Notes: generated by a model not told the origin, from the sequence alone. A stretch of 19,140 bases of DNA from an uncultured Clostridia bacterium (GCA_937892405.1 CALAFS010000042.1:1-19140), one strand, 5' to 3'; positions 11,461 through 19,140 are shown, counted from the stretch's first letter. Numbers and translations are program-made.

Positions 11461-14175
11461 TCAGGTTTTTCCCGCCTTGAGCCTTCCGCGGATGCGGAAT
11501 CGGTAGGCGATGGTATAGATCCCGAAGGGGGAGCGGAAGGTGTCCGAGGTGACGGCGATCTCCTGCTCGGTGAATCCGCGCGAACGGATCGCGAGAGGCA
11601 CCGTGAAGGTGTCGTTATCCGCGAGGGGGAGAGAGGCGAAATCCACATCGGAAAATGAGAGGAACGCCGAGGGGAGTACCGCCTCCTCACGCAGGATCTC
11701 TTTGTCGGTCGCGACGGTGAGCGAAAGACGGGAAGACGCGTAGCTCTGACACTTCAGCACGAGCGAATTTTTCACCATGTCTTTGGCAAGGTGGGGAATA
11801 TTGCAATCATCGAGCGCCGTGACAAGCTTGTAGTGGGGCGTATGCCTGTCAAAATCGTAGAAATCCGGATGAATGACCCGTGAGAACTTCGCCCGATAGG
11901 CGTCGGCGTCATAGTCGCTCCCGTTTTTGATCCGGTCGGGCGGCACGCCGCGCCGGTCGTTGTTGAAGACGCAGATGTCTCCGTTTTCGGTACCGAAGAA
12001 GAGAAGGTTTCCCACCGAGCGGAAGGCGAGCGCCGCGTGGAAGGTGCCGCCCGTGTATTCCTCGGTCGGGTAGACCTCGATTTTGTCCTCTCCCGACTTC
12101 ACAAAGTACAGGATTTCCCCGTCCGCCTCGGTGACGCTGTACACGGTTTCTTCCGCGGGCGCGTCGGGCGTCATCGCGGTGAGGTAACCGTCGTGCGCCG
12201 ACGGCGCATAGCGATACACCCGACGGTCACCCGTATAGGTGCCGATCCCCGAGAGAAAATACCATTCGTATTCCGTCCCCCCGGTGTCATGCCGATAGGT
12301 CGCGCGGGAGTCGGCGAGATATACTCTCCCACCGACCGCCGCGACAAGATAGCCACAGAACACATCGAGCACGACGGAAGAAAGATCTTCCGCGAGCAGT
12401 TTCGGGTTGACCGCGTGGGAGCGGCAGACGATGCTTCTCTCAAGATTCAGCGCCTGTTTCGAGAGCGCCGAGATGCCCGTCTCCGAGACAAACAGCGGAT
12501 CGTCGAAAAAGGAGATTGCCCCGCCGCACGCCGGGGTGCCGGCGTGAATGTAGGAGACGGGATAAATCTTCGGGAGAAGGTCGATGCCCGTTTCCCTTGC
12601 CGTGTGGTAGTAGATGCTCCCGCCCCCGTCGTCTCCCTTTTTGAAGACGACGAGCGCGTCCCCCGTCGCGAGGAGCGCCGTGACGGGGAAGGCGCCGATC
12701 CCGTCGTTAAAGTAGTTCAGCACACCGAAGTAGGTCGGATCGTTTTGCCCCGTGCTTCCCCTTGCGGAGTAGAAGACCGTGTTCGGAAAGGCGGGATTTC
12801 CCGACAGGAACACCCGCCCGTCGAACACCTCGGCGCAAAGGCAGGAGAAGAGCGCCGAGGCGCCCCCGTCGGTAAAGCTCCCCTCGGAGAGAAAGTTCGA
12901 TCCCGCGTCGCTCTCCGAGTATTCGCCGGGAGAGAGGGTACCGGTGATCAGAACCTCGCGGTTTTTGAGAAAGTTGCGGTTTTCGAGTGTGAGGAGCACG
13001 CCCGCGATGTGCGTCCCTTCGGTCACATTCGTGACGGTGTAACCGCTCATACCGGGAATGTCGACCGAGACCTCGGACGCCGGTTCGTAAAGGGGCAGAT
13101 ATACCGTGAGGGAAGGACTCCATGTGAGCGTGTCAAGCGTATTGGTTTCCGTAACGGGCGCGCCTTCGATCTCCTGATATTCCGCGAGTCCGAAGGCGTA
13201 ATGGATCGTCATCGCGGGGCAGTTTTTGAAGGCGTCGGCGCCGACCTTCGCGAGGCTTTTTCCGAAGTGAATCACCGTGAGGGAGGTGCAGTCGCGGAAG
13301 GCTTCGGCGCCGATTTCGGTGAGCTCTGCCGGCAGGTAAACCGTCGTGAGGGAAGAACAGCCGGAGAACGCCCGCGCCCCGACGGAGAGGACGCCGGCGC
13401 CGATGTGCACCTCGGTGACCGAGGCAAGTCCCGCGAAGGCGCGGGTGCCGACCGAGGTGACGCGGTAGGTTCTGTCTCTGACCGTCGCGAAGTAGGGGAC
13501 ATGGATCACCCCGCCCGCCGCGCGACCCATACCCGACAGCTCGCAGAAGCCTGCCGCCTCGTCGGTGACGGTATAGGACATACCGGGCGTGCCGTAGGCG
13601 AGGAGGTCGGGGGAGGTCACGGTGTAGCGCTCTTTGAATTTCCGCGTCAGAAGATTGCGCTGTTCGTACGCCTCTCCGTTTAAGTAGGTGGTCGGGACAT
13701 AAGGGGGATACTCTCCCTCCCCGTCGCCGACCGCCTTTGCCACCCCGTCCGCGCCGACGCGCACCATGCGCGTGCCGTCAAGCAGAAAGAGGGAAGAGCC
13801 GGAGGAGAAGGAGACGCTTTTGTGCTCGGCGAGGGTCGCGATGGGGGAGGGGGTTCCGATCGCGTCCCGCGCCGCGACGGCGAAGCGGTAGAGGGAATTC
13901 CCCGCGTGGACGAGAAGATATTCCGCACCGCCTGCCCGCTGTCTGTGAAGTCCGTAGATTTTCTTTCCGAGCGAGAGAATCCTGCGGAAGCCGGGGACGC
14001 TCTCCGTGAGCGCCGCGCCGACCCCGTCGTAGTCCCGCCACATGTTCTCGAGCTTTGAGAAGCGATTTCCCGAAATGCGGCTCCCGTCACCGGAAAAATC
14101 CACGCCCCGCATCGCGGTATAACAGCGGCTGTATTCGGTTCCGCTCTTGTAATTATAGGAAGAATTGTAACTCAT
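11461..14175 (-). CDS. Large tail (nozzle/stopper-like) protein with an inserted BspA-type LRR_5 domain
   Basis: This is a 904-residue virion protein. The N-terminus (RFSKLENMWRDYDGVGAAL, then ESVPGFRRIL) resembles the opening of short-tailed phage tail-nozzle proteins, which sit below the portal and adaptor. Repeated propeller-like strands follow (KIYGLHRQR, EYLLVHAGNSLYRF). At about residues 225-330 there are several consecutive LRR_5 repeats with signatures such as SVGTRAFAGLASVTEVHIG, SVGARAFSGCSSLTTVYLP and EIGAEAFRDCTSLTVIHFG. These are typical of bacterial surface BspA-like proteins. After it the nozzle-like beta strands resume (VFLSGNPAFPNTVFYS, LVVFKKGDD, RVYLADSRATY) up to the C-terminus. 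ATG 14175 follows a GGGGA site; a TTG nine bases upstream is less likely. Nozzle assignment is by position and motif, not alignment. Confidence 0.75.
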   Translation of the reverse strand: MSYNSSYNYKSGTEYSRCYTAMRGVDFSGDGSRISGNRFSKLENMWRDYDGVGAALTESVPGFRRILSLGKKIYGLHRQRAGGAEYLLVHAGNSLYRFAVAARDAIGTPSPIATLAEHKSVSFSSGSSLFLLDGTRMVRVGADGVAKAVGDGEGEYPPYVPTTYLNGEAYEQRNLLTRKFKERYTVTSPDLLAYGTPGMSYTVTDEAAGFCELSGMGRAAGGVIHVPYFATVRDRTYRVTSVGTRAFAGLASVTEVHIGAGVLSVGARAFSGCSSLTTVYLPAELTEIGAEAFRDCTSLTVIHFGKSLAKVGADAFKNCPAMTIHYAFGLAEYQEIEGAPVTETNTLDTLTWSPSLTVYLPLYEPASEVSVDIPGMSGYTVTNVTEGTHIAGVLLTLENRNFLKNREVLITGTLSPGEYSESDAGSNFLSEGSFTDGGASALFSCLCAEVFDGRVFLSGNPAFPNTVFYSARGSTGQNDPTYFGVLNYFNDGIGAFPVTALLATGDALVVFKKGDDGGGSIYYHTARETGIDLLPKIYPVSYIHAGTPACGGAISFFDDPLFVSETGISALSKQALNLERSIVCRSHAVNPKLLAEDLSSVVLDVFCGYLVAAVGGRVYLADSRATYRHDTGGTEYEWYFLSGIGTYTGDRRVYRYAPSAHDGYLTAMTPDAPAEETVYSVTEADGEILYFVKSGEDKIEVYPTEEYTGGTFHAALAFRSVGNLLFFGTENGDICVFNNDRRGVPPDRIKNGSDYDADAYRAKFSRVIHPDFYDFDRHTPHYKLVTALDDCNIPHLAKDMVKNSLVLKCQSYASSRLSLTVATDKEILREEAVLPSAFLSFSDVDFASLPLADNDTFTVPLAIRSRGFTEQEIAVTSDTFRSPFGIYTIAYRFRIRGRLKAGKT

Positions 14176-14193
14176 ACTTTGCAAATTTCCCCT

Positions 14194-15021
14194 TTATGCC
14201 CAGCCGAGAGTATCGCGATAGGCATTGTCGCGATTCGGAGATCCGGCATATTTCAGAGCGCTCATACCCGTGCGGTAGAGGTTCATGTAGTATTGTGAGC
14301 GCTCCGGCTCGTCATCGAGCCAGAGGTAGGAGGCGGTGAGGAGAGGGAAGAGGTGCGCGGCGGGCGCCGGCACATCAATCTCGGTGGCGGGATCGTCCGA
14401 GAGGATTTTTGCCGGGGCGCGGCGATAGCGGAGCGTGACGGCACCGTGAAAGGTCCGCGGCAGGATCAGCGTATCCCCGTAGACCGAGGCGCCCGCGATC
14501 GGTGTCCCGTCCTCCGTGCGCGGAATTCCGTCCGGGCAGAGAAAGTCGGGGGCGAGCTTCCGAAGGGAAAAGCACCTCGTCGGGGCAAGGGTCGGAATTT
14601 CCTCCTCTTCGGGCGGGCAGGCGTCAAAGACGGCAAAGTCCCGCACGGTGTAGTCATACGCACCGGTGAAGAGAACGGACCTTGACTCCCCGCAGTATCC
14701 GCGGACGACAAGGGAGGGGGTGTCGAAGCTTCTCGGCACGCCGCCCTCCGGGCGAAAGGTGCCCCGCCCTCCGACGCGGAAACTGTAACTCTTTCCCGAA
14801 AGGGGGACGGAAAGCTCCGTCCCCGCAGGGTGAAAGATCTCCTTTTGGCTCTCCCGCGGCACCACCGCCTCACAGAAAAAATTCAGCTCGCCGGCGGCGG
14901 GATACTCCGTCACGAGAAGGGCGAGTGCCCGTCTCGCGGCATACAGAAACCGCTCGCCGTCGCCGACCCCGTCCTCAAAGCCGAGGGCGGCACATTCTTC
15001 GGTAAGTTCCCGATAGGTCAT
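14194..15021 (-). CDS. Head-tail adaptor-like protein
   Basis: This 275-residue protein follows the major capsid gene by 21 bases and precedes the nozzle-like gene by 18 bases. Its N-terminal helical part (MTYRELTEECAALGFED, then RFLYAARRALALLVTEYP) and C-terminal helical part (AAHLFPLLTASYLWLDDEPERSQ, read in two overlapping stretches) frame a beta-rich middle. The phrase LL.ASY.WLDD.PE is one I associate with adaptor or tail-tube proteins that join portal to tail in short-tailed phages. ATG 15021 has a GGAGG site. The role is inferred from gene order and this motif. Confidence 0.68.
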   Translation of the reverse strand: MTYRELTEECAALGFEDGVGDGERFLYAARRALALLVTEYPAAGELNFFCEAVVPRESQKEIFHPAGTELSVPLSGKSYSFRVGGRGTFRPEGGVPRSFDTPSLVVRGYCGESRSVLFTGAYDYTVRDFAVFDACPPEEEEIPTLAPTRCFSLRKLAPDFLCPDGIPRTEDGTPIAGASVYGDTLILPRTFHGAVTLRYRRAPAKILSDDPATEIDVPAPAAHLFPLLTASYLWLDDEPERSQYYMNLYRTGMSALKYAGSPNRDNAYRDTLGWA

Positions 15022-15042
15022 GGGAGGATCCTCCTTTTCGGA

Positions 15043-16098
15043 TTACAGCGAGGTCGCGCCGTCCACGGCGTCCTTGCTGTCGACGGCAAGCAGAATGTGC
15101 TTGTAGGTGCCGAAGCCGACGCCGAAGCGGCATCTGCCGTTCCAGAGATAGTTGCCGGTGTGGTTGTCCACCCAGTTCGTGACGGTCAGAGGCACGCGGT
15201 TGTAGAACATGTTGCCCGAGAGGTTCTTGTTTGCCTCCGAGGACATGATCATGACGCGGTCGTCGCTCGTCTGCCAGTTCGGGAGGACGACGATGTTCCA
15301 GTTGCCGTACTGGAGGTTGATGTCGTTGTAACCGTTGCCGAGTGCGCCCTCGGAGCCGGCGACCTTCTTCGCGATGATCTCGGCGGCGGGACGGTTGCCG
15401 GGCAGGATCAGGGTGTCGGCGGTGTAGCCGAGCGCCTCGCCGTTCTCGTCCTTCATGTTGCGCAGCTTGACGGCAAGCTCGCCGAGCGCCTCTTCAAAGA
15501 CGGACGCCGAGCGGGTGCGGGTGTCCGTGCCGCTCGCAAAGATGTTGCCGTAGAAGAAGTTCGACTGCGTGCCCTTCGTGTCGCCGATACCGAAGTCATG
15601 CGAGGAGGAGAAGAGCGCCTTGCCGTCGGGCGCGGTGAGGTCGAGCGCCGCCTTGGCAAAGCTGCCGCTCGTCGCCGTACCGTTCGCCAGCGCGTATTCG
15701 CAGATCTTGTGAATCGTCTTGTAGTAGGCGCGGGTGAAGTTTTCGGCACGGCGCTTTGCGTCGGCGCCGACGCCGTAGTTCGCGTCCTCCATCATTTCGG
15801 CGGTGATGACGAACTCCTTGGTGAACTGAATGTGTTCGATGAACTTGCGGTAGGTCTCCGCGACGGTGTCGTTTTCCGCGCCGTTTCCTTCTTCGGTGGC
15901 GCGGAAGACATCGAATTCGTTTTGCCCGACGATCGTCTCGCCGAAGCGGTTGCTCTTTTCGATGTTGAAGAGCCAGTCGGCGATGCCGCCCTTCTTCGTC
16001 AGAAGGTCGCTCTCATGCTCGATCACCATTTTGATCGGGGTCTCGAGCTTGCCGATGGCGGCATTGGCGGTACCTGCGTATTTAGAGTAAAGTATCAT
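15043..16098 (-). CDS. Major capsid protein (Mu gpT-like, HK97-type)
   Basis: This 351-residue protein begins MILYSKYAGTANAAIGK and includes LFNIEKSNRFGETIVGQNE, KRRAENFTRAYYKTIHK and the segment APDGKALFSSSHDFG. The ADGK.LFS..H pattern is a known signature of Mu-like major head subunit (gpT) and related HK97-fold coat proteins. The middle carries the helix-rich spine region (FEEALGELAVKLRNMKDENG). The C-terminus is beta-rich and ends with TYKHILLAVDSKDAVDG. The size suits a coat protein. A decoration-like gene and a scaffold-like gene lie immediately upstream in the operon, the usual head-gene order. ATG 16098 has a GGAAAG site. Identity is firm as a coat protein; the gpT relation is by motif. 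Confidence 0.87.
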   Translation of the reverse strand: MILYSKYAGTANAAIGKLETPIKMVIEHESDLLTKKGGIADWLFNIEKSNRFGETIVGQNEFDVFRATEEGNGAENDTVAETYRKFIEHIQFTKEFVITAEMMEDANYGVGADAKRRAENFTRAYYKTIHKICEYALANGTATSGSFAKAALDLTAPDGKALFSSSHDFGIGDTKGTQSNFFYGNIFASGTDTRTRSASVFEEALGELAVKLRNMKDENGEALGYTADTLILPGNRPAAEIIAKKVAGSEGALGNGYNDINLQYGNWNIVVLPNWQTSDDRVMIMSSEANKNLSGNMFYNRVPLTVTNWVDNHTGNYLWNGRCRFGVGFGTYKHILLAVDSKDAVDGATSL

Positions 16099-16125
16099 GG
16101 TTTTCTTTCCTTTCCGGTTTTCTTT

Positions 16126-16536
16126 TTACTGGAATTTCACGCGGACGGTGTCGCCCGACGCCGCGGCATGGCAGAGATCGACAATCGTGGCGACACCGCT
16201 CGTGGTCGTGGAGGTGACGCCGTAGGCGTTGCTCCCCGTGCTGTCCACGGCAAGGGTGACGACGCTCCCGATCACAAGTCCGGTGGGCGCCGCCGAGAGG
16301 GGTGCCTCGAAGATCATGTCGGGCGTCACGGCGTATACCGGTACGAGGCTTTCGCCCGCGGCAGTGTCCGCGGCGGCGATGTAGGTCGGCTTCGAGGTTG
16401 CCGCGGCATGGGTGAGCGCACCCGAGGTGAGCACGAGGGCGTCGCCCGCTTTGTAGGCGGTGCTTGCCGTCGCGGGCAGGCGGAAGATTTCGGGAACATT
16501 GGTTCCCGCGTTCAGAATTCTGACAGGTCGGAACAT
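16126..16536 (-). CDS. Capsid decoration/cement-like protein
   Basis: This 136-residue all-beta protein is rich in Ala, Thr, Val and Gly. It starts MFRPVRILNAGTNVPEIFRL and contains the phrases YKAGDALVLTSGALT, PTGLVIGSVVTLAVD and SGDTVRVKFQ. Small beta proteins of this type with an AGDA(L/V)xxxxG element, encoded beside the major capsid gene, are commonly capsid-stabilising or DUF2190-like proteins. The AAAGGA site before ATG 16536 is good. The 27-base gap to the capsid gene suggests stoichiometric expression. No catalytic motif is present. Confidence 0.68.
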   Translation of the reverse strand: MFRPVRILNAGTNVPEIFRLPATASTAYKAGDALVLTSGALTHAAATSKPTYIAAADTAAGESLVPVYAVTPDMIFEAPLSAAPTGLVIGSVVTLAVDSTGSNAYGVTSTTTSGVATIVDLCHAAASGDTVRVKFQ

Positions 16537-16551
16537 GGTTTTATCCTTTCT

Positions 16552-17046
16552 TTATTTCGTGACTTTCTGGTAGAGACGGTGCAGCTCGGCGTCGCCGAGA
16601 CCGAAGAACAGCTCCCGCGCTGCGGACAGCTCTCCTTCGCTCATGCCGTCGCCCGTCGCCTGCACCGCCTTCGGTACCGCGCTGTGAAGATGGGCGCGGT
16701 TGTCCCCGCGCGGCATGCGCCGCGGGGTCGTGGTGGCAAGGTAGGCTTCCTTCGCACTCAGACCGAGATCGCGCAGGGCGCCGTAGCGCGCGGGATTTTC
16801 CAGCTCGGTCAGATCGGAGAGCGCGGCAAGCTCGGGGAACTCTCTTTTGAGTGTGAGAAGATCCTCCGCCGCGAGTGCGGCATAGTCGACGGGGGGCGCT
16901 TCTTCTGCGGGCGCGCTCTCCGTGTTTTCGGGTGCCGTCTCTTCGGGCTGAGGATTTTCTTCTTCGGGCGGCGTCGGCATCTCCCCGTCTGTCATTTCCT
17001 CTGCCGTACCCGCGGGTACGGTCTCTTTCGTGATCTCGTCCGTCAT
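16552..17046 (-). CDS. Acidic scaffold-like head assembly protein
   Basis: This 164-residue protein has a very acidic, Pro/Glu-rich, disordered N-terminal half (PTPPEEENPQPEETAPENTE). A structured part follows at about residues 55-105 (LLTLKREFPELAALSDLTEL, NPARYGALRDLGLSAKEAYL). The C-terminus is helical and basic (MSEGELSAARELFFGLGD, then LHRLYQKVTK). An acidic flexible body with a basic helical C-terminus just upstream of the coat gene is the usual design of phage scaffold proteins, in which the C-terminus binds coat. The start ATG 17046 lies 3 bases after the stop of the 45-residue gene, indicating coupling. Confidence 0.75.
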   Translation of the reverse strand: MTDEITKETVPAGTAEEMTDGEMPTPPEEENPQPEETAPENTESAPAEEAPPVDYAALAAEDLLTLKREFPELAALSDLTELENPARYGALRDLGLSAKEAYLATTTPRRMPRGDNRAHLHSAVPKAVQATGDGMSEGELSAARELFFGLGDAELHRLYQKVTK

Positions 17047-17049
17047 GGC

Positions 17050-17187
17050 TTAACCCCGCTTTCCGACGCGCAGGTCGTCGCCCTTGGTCTTTGTCACCTT
17101 CGGGTCGCCCGCCGCGACATTTTTCGGTGCCGCGATCTTGCCGCCTTTGTTGGTTGCGTAAACAGAATCTTTGATCGTCTTTTTCAT
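17050..17187 (-). CDS. 45-residue basic protein, unannotated small phage gene
   Basis: Translation on the minus strand from ATG 17187 to TAA 17050-17052 gives MKKTIKDSVYATNKGGKIAA, then PKNVAAGDPKVTKTKGDDLR and VGKRG. It is rich in Lys, Gly and Thr, lacks Cys, Trp and hydrophobic helices, and looks unstructured and basic. An upstream GGAG site 7 bases before the ATG and the 3-base gap to the scaffold-like gene support translation. A basic peptide beside an acidic scaffold could bind DNA or scaffold, which is inference. I recognise no characterised family. Confidence 0.7.
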   Translation of the reverse strand: MKKTIKDSVYATNKGGKIAAPKNVAAGDPKVTKTKGDDLRVGKRG

Positions 17188-17243
17188 CGGTTTCTCCGTT
17201 CTGCGGTCATAAAACCGCTGTTTTGTTAAGTATTGTTTGCGTA

Positions 17244-17993
17244 TCAGTTCTTTTTCGTCTCGGCTTTGAGCTTTCGGCGAAGATAATCGGTGTAGGATTC
17301 GTCGGGATTTCTTGTTGCTGGTACCGTGGCTTCCGTGCGCTTTTCCTCTCCGTTTACCTTTTCGGCATAGTCGCCGAAGGCGCTTGCTTCCTCGTCCGAG
17401 TAGCCGTAGCTTTTCGCATAGGCGACAGCGCGCGCCCGTCCGTAGCCACCCGAGAGAATGGCGCGGTAAAGGGCACGGCGCACCTTTTCTTTGGCAAGGG
17501 CGGCGCCCTCCGACGCGACCGCCTTTGCCGTTTTCGCGTCAAGCCCCATGGCGAGCGCCTGTCGGTAGGCGGTGTCTTCGTCGAAGTTTTCGCCCTCCGA
17601 GATGGTTTTGTACGCCCGCTCGAGCAGACTGCTCTGTTCCTTTTCATAGGACGCGAGGTAATTTTCATACCAGCGGCGGTTGTCTCTCTCGGTTTCGGCT
17701 GCCGTGCGGTAGGCGTTGCTTTTCGCCCGTTCCCTTTCCGCGTACGCCGCACCGTCGAGGTAGTCGCTGTAGCCGGAGGAGGAGAGCCCGAGGGTGGCGA
17801 GCCGTTCGGCTCTCGCGCCGTAGGTGCTCTTCGCTCTCTCATAGCTTCCTTCAATGTCGGAAAGACGCTCGTCAAGGGCGCTCTTTCCGTCGGTGCCGTA
17901 GGCGGACAGCCATTTTTCGTAGCTTTCGGCGGAGTTCGCGAGCTTTTTGTTGCGGACATACTGTCCGAGGAAATCTTCGAGTGTGTCGCTCAT
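17244..17993 (-). CDS. Charged helical virion or head-assembly protein of unknown role
   Basis: This 249-residue protein is highly charged and helical with many Tyr, Ala, Glu and Lys residues (ESYEKWLSAYGTDGKSALDE, RAKSTYGARAERLATLGLSS, RDNRRWYENYLASYEKEQSS). There is no hydrophobic segment. Its central part is Ala-rich helix (AKAVASEGAALAKEKVRRAL). Position between portal and scaffold/coat genes, with its ATG overlapping the portal TGA (ATGA), suggests an internal virion, ejection or portal-associated protein. A GGAG site lies just upstream of the start. No catalytic motif is visible and no family was recognised. Confidence 0.78.
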   Translation of the reverse strand: MSDTLEDFLGQYVRNKKLANSAESYEKWLSAYGTDGKSALDERLSDIEGSYERAKSTYGARAERLATLGLSSSGYSDYLDGAAYAERERAKSNAYRTAAETERDNRRWYENYLASYEKEQSSLLERAYKTISEGENFDEDTAYRQALAMGLDAKTAKAVASEGAALAKEKVRRALYRAILSGGYGRARAVAYAKSYGYSDEEASAFGDYAEKVNGEEKRTEATVPATRNPDESYTDYLRRKLKAETKKN

Positions 17994-19140
17994 TCGTTCT
18001 CCTTTCGTTCTCCTTCGGACATCGCTTTTTCCAGCGTGTCACCGAAGTATTCGACATTTTCCCTCGCGTACGGATAGTGCGCCCGCTCCTGGCACTGCCA
18101 GTAACGGAGCAGGGTCATCGGATCGGACGGATCGCCGAGGGCACCGGCACGCAGGTTTTCGAGGTTCTTTTCCCAGATTTCCTCGCGCCGTCCCTCGATC
18201 CCGCCGTTCGGGTCGATGGAGAAGAGGTATCCGTCGTCGTAGTAATACTCTCCCGTCTTCATATCATAGTCGAGGTAGTCGTAGCGGTTGAACACCGCGT
18301 CGTGAATCCGTCCGTAGGCATCGCGGTAGGAGAGCTTGCGCGGCTCGTCCGCGAAGGCGAGAAAGTGACGGAAGATCAGACGGTCGATGTCCGCGTAGGC
18401 GGTGTGTTTCATCTTCCGCTTGGATTCGAGGCGTCCCGACGCCTGACGGATCCGCAGTTCTCTCGCATAGCCCGACTCGTTCGCCGTATAGTTGACGCCC
18501 TGGTAGGCATCGGAGATGCCGAGGGTGCGCTTCGCGTGCGAGTAGAGGCGCTCCGCCTCCGCGATGTCCTGGGAGATGTCGGGGGTCGTGTCGACCTTGC
18601 CGTACTGTGAGGCGCTCTCGCCCGGCTTCATGCGGATGACCTGACCGAAGACCGAGTTGTTCAGGCTGACGGTCGCGTCCTCCGGCAGGACGGGGGTGAC
18701 CCCGGCGCGCAAGAGCTTTTGGAGAATTCTCGTCTCCACCTTGTTGATCGCCTGCTGTTCGGGGCGGATATATTCGCAGTCCGACTGACCGAACAGGCTC
18801 TTTTCTCCCGAGGTGTTCTTGCGGATCACGATGGGGAAGTCGCGCGGCACATAGTAGGGGAGCCGCGTTCTCTCCATGCGGAAGCCCTCTCCGTCGGGGA
18901 TCGGACAGCCCGCCGCGTTCAGAACGGGGGAGAAGGCGGGGATCACCGTACCGTCCGACAGTCTGACATCCTCCTCGAGGATTTCCTCCGTCTCGTCGCG
19001 GAGGACAAAGGCGGGGGACTTGCAGGTGCAAAAGCCCGCCTCCCTGCCGCAGACCTTGCAGATCTTCCGCTTGCGGCGGTAGTAGTTCGGCAGGTCGAGG
19101 AGCGGAAGATCGCCCGAGAAAATGAATTCTCCGACCCCCG
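17990..19140 (-). CDS. Portal protein, partial (N-terminus beyond the right edge), with a four-cysteine knuckle
   Basis: The frame is open from the right edge of the window to TGA 17990-17992, so the gene begins outside; an internal ATG at 18946 is not the start. About 382 C-terminal residues are present. The visible part includes DIAEAERLYSHAKRTLGISD, AYADIDRLIFRHFLAFADEP and QYGKVDTTPDISQDI. This Q..K....PDIS...E...YS..K..LGI pattern is the type seen in portal proteins before the helical clip and crown. Near the left of the visible part, KICKVCGREAGFCTC places four cysteines as CxxC-x6-CxC, which could bind a metal. The stop overlaps the next start. The terminase gene is expected just outside the window. 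Confidence 0.8.
   Translation of the reverse strand, partial: GVGEFIFSGDLPLLDLPNYYRRKRKICKVCGREAGFCTCKSPAFVLRDETEEILEEDVRLSDGTVIPAFSPVLNAAGCPIPDGEGFRMERTRLPYYVPRDFPIVIRKNTSGEKSLFGQSDCEYIRPEQQAINKVETRILQKLLRAGVTPVLPEDATVSLNNSVFGQVIRMKPGESASQYGKVDTTPDISQDIAEAERLYSHAKRTLGISDAYQGVNYTANESGYARELRIRQASGRLESKRKMKHTAYADIDRLIFRHFLAFADEPRKLSYRDAYGRIHDAVFNRYDYLDYDMKTGEYYYDDGYLFSIDPNGGIEGRREEIWEKNLENLRAGALGDPSDPMTLLRYWQCQERAHYPYARENVEYFGDTLEKAMSEGERKENE

Larger units (their letters stand above)
7508..19140 (-). mobile_element. Prophage-type virion structural and terminal membrane-gene region (right end outside window)
   Basis: All genes from 19140 down to 7508 are on the minus strand with overlaps or short gaps, consistent with one late operon. 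The order is portal, scaffold-like, decoration-like, major capsid, head-tail adaptor, nozzle-like, fibres, membrane proteins. No tape measure, sheath or major tail protein lies between capsid and fibres, which indicates a short-tailed particle. No integrase, terminase, endolysin or attachment site was recognised inside the window. The true limits, especially on the left near 7430-7507, are unknown. Confidence 0.8.

Noticed and set aside
12037..13683. Plus-strand open frame of 548 codons within the nozzle-like gene
   Set aside because: Same antisense artefact; the composition is unnatural (very rich in Arg, Val, Gly, Asp) and the minus strand encodes recognisable LRR repeats here.
14830..17229. 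Plus-strand open frame of 799 codons antisense to capsid and scaffold genes
   Set aside because: It is a mirror of the codon bias of the minus-strand genes, lacks a ribosome binding site, and gives an Arg/Gly/Val-rich sequence without domains. The minus-strand genes have clear signatures.
1..19140. tRNA, rRNA, CRISPR array or insertion sequence
   Set aside because: No cloverleaf, rRNA core motif, spaced direct-repeat array or transposase gene was seen on either strand by reading; a computed scan was not possible.

Overview
The window looks like chromosomal DNA from a GC-rich, Gram-positive anaerobe of the Clostridia (Oscillospiraceae/Christensenellales-like). The reasons are strong purine-rich Shine-Dalgarno sites, TTGACA/TATAAT-type promoters, a TPP-riboswitch-controlled ThiT thiamine transporter, a DUF6809-like small protein beside an XRE regulator, a clostridial-style ECF sigma/beta-propeller pair, and a BspA-type leucine-rich repeat domain. 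This placement is inference from gene content; no rRNA or tRNA gene is visible.

Left part (1-7507), host-like genes. A partial plus-strand gene ends at 276. Its stop codon lies inside the -35 box of a consensus promoter that drives a TPP riboswitch, an intrinsic terminator and thiT (497-1339). A strong terminator follows. Next is a minus-strand DUF6809-like small gene (1424-1709) broken by a one-base shift at a seven-C run. It is preceded by a short overlapping leader ORF and faces an XRE-type regulator (1966-2298) across a promoter region with opposing promoters and a 12-bp inverted repeat. Then comes a minus-strand operon of an ECF sigma factor and a membrane-anchored beta-propeller protein that overlap by four bases (2475-4867). 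After it is a minus-strand two-gene glycosidase operon (5020-7390): a five-bladed-propeller glycosidase and an (alpha/alpha)6-type glycoside hydrolase. Its promoter sits among four copies of an AATCTGC motif.

Right part (7508-19140), a continuous minus-strand operon of phage structural genes. In transcription order, right to left, it holds: the portal protein (running off the right edge), a charged helical protein, a 45-residue basic protein, an acidic scaffold-like protein, a small capsid decoration-like protein, a major capsid protein with a Mu gpT-like signature, a head-tail adaptor-like protein, a 904-residue tail/nozzle-like protein carrying an inserted LRR_5 domain, a repeat-built fibre, a fibre with an Mtd-like N-terminus, two small proteins, and three membrane proteins of unknown role. 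No tape measure or tail sheath lies between capsid and fibres, which points to a short-tailed (podovirus-like) particle. Terminase, integrase, replication genes and endolysin are not in the window, so whether this is an intact prophage, a remnant or a domesticated element cannot be decided here.

The most unusual elements are the LRR domain inside a virion tail protein, the fibre built from five divergent copies of a roughly 25-residue module, the terminal three-gene membrane cassette, the promoter architecture between the XRE and DUF6809-like genes, and the ATCTGC-motif cluster where the phage operon abuts the sugar-hydrolase operon.
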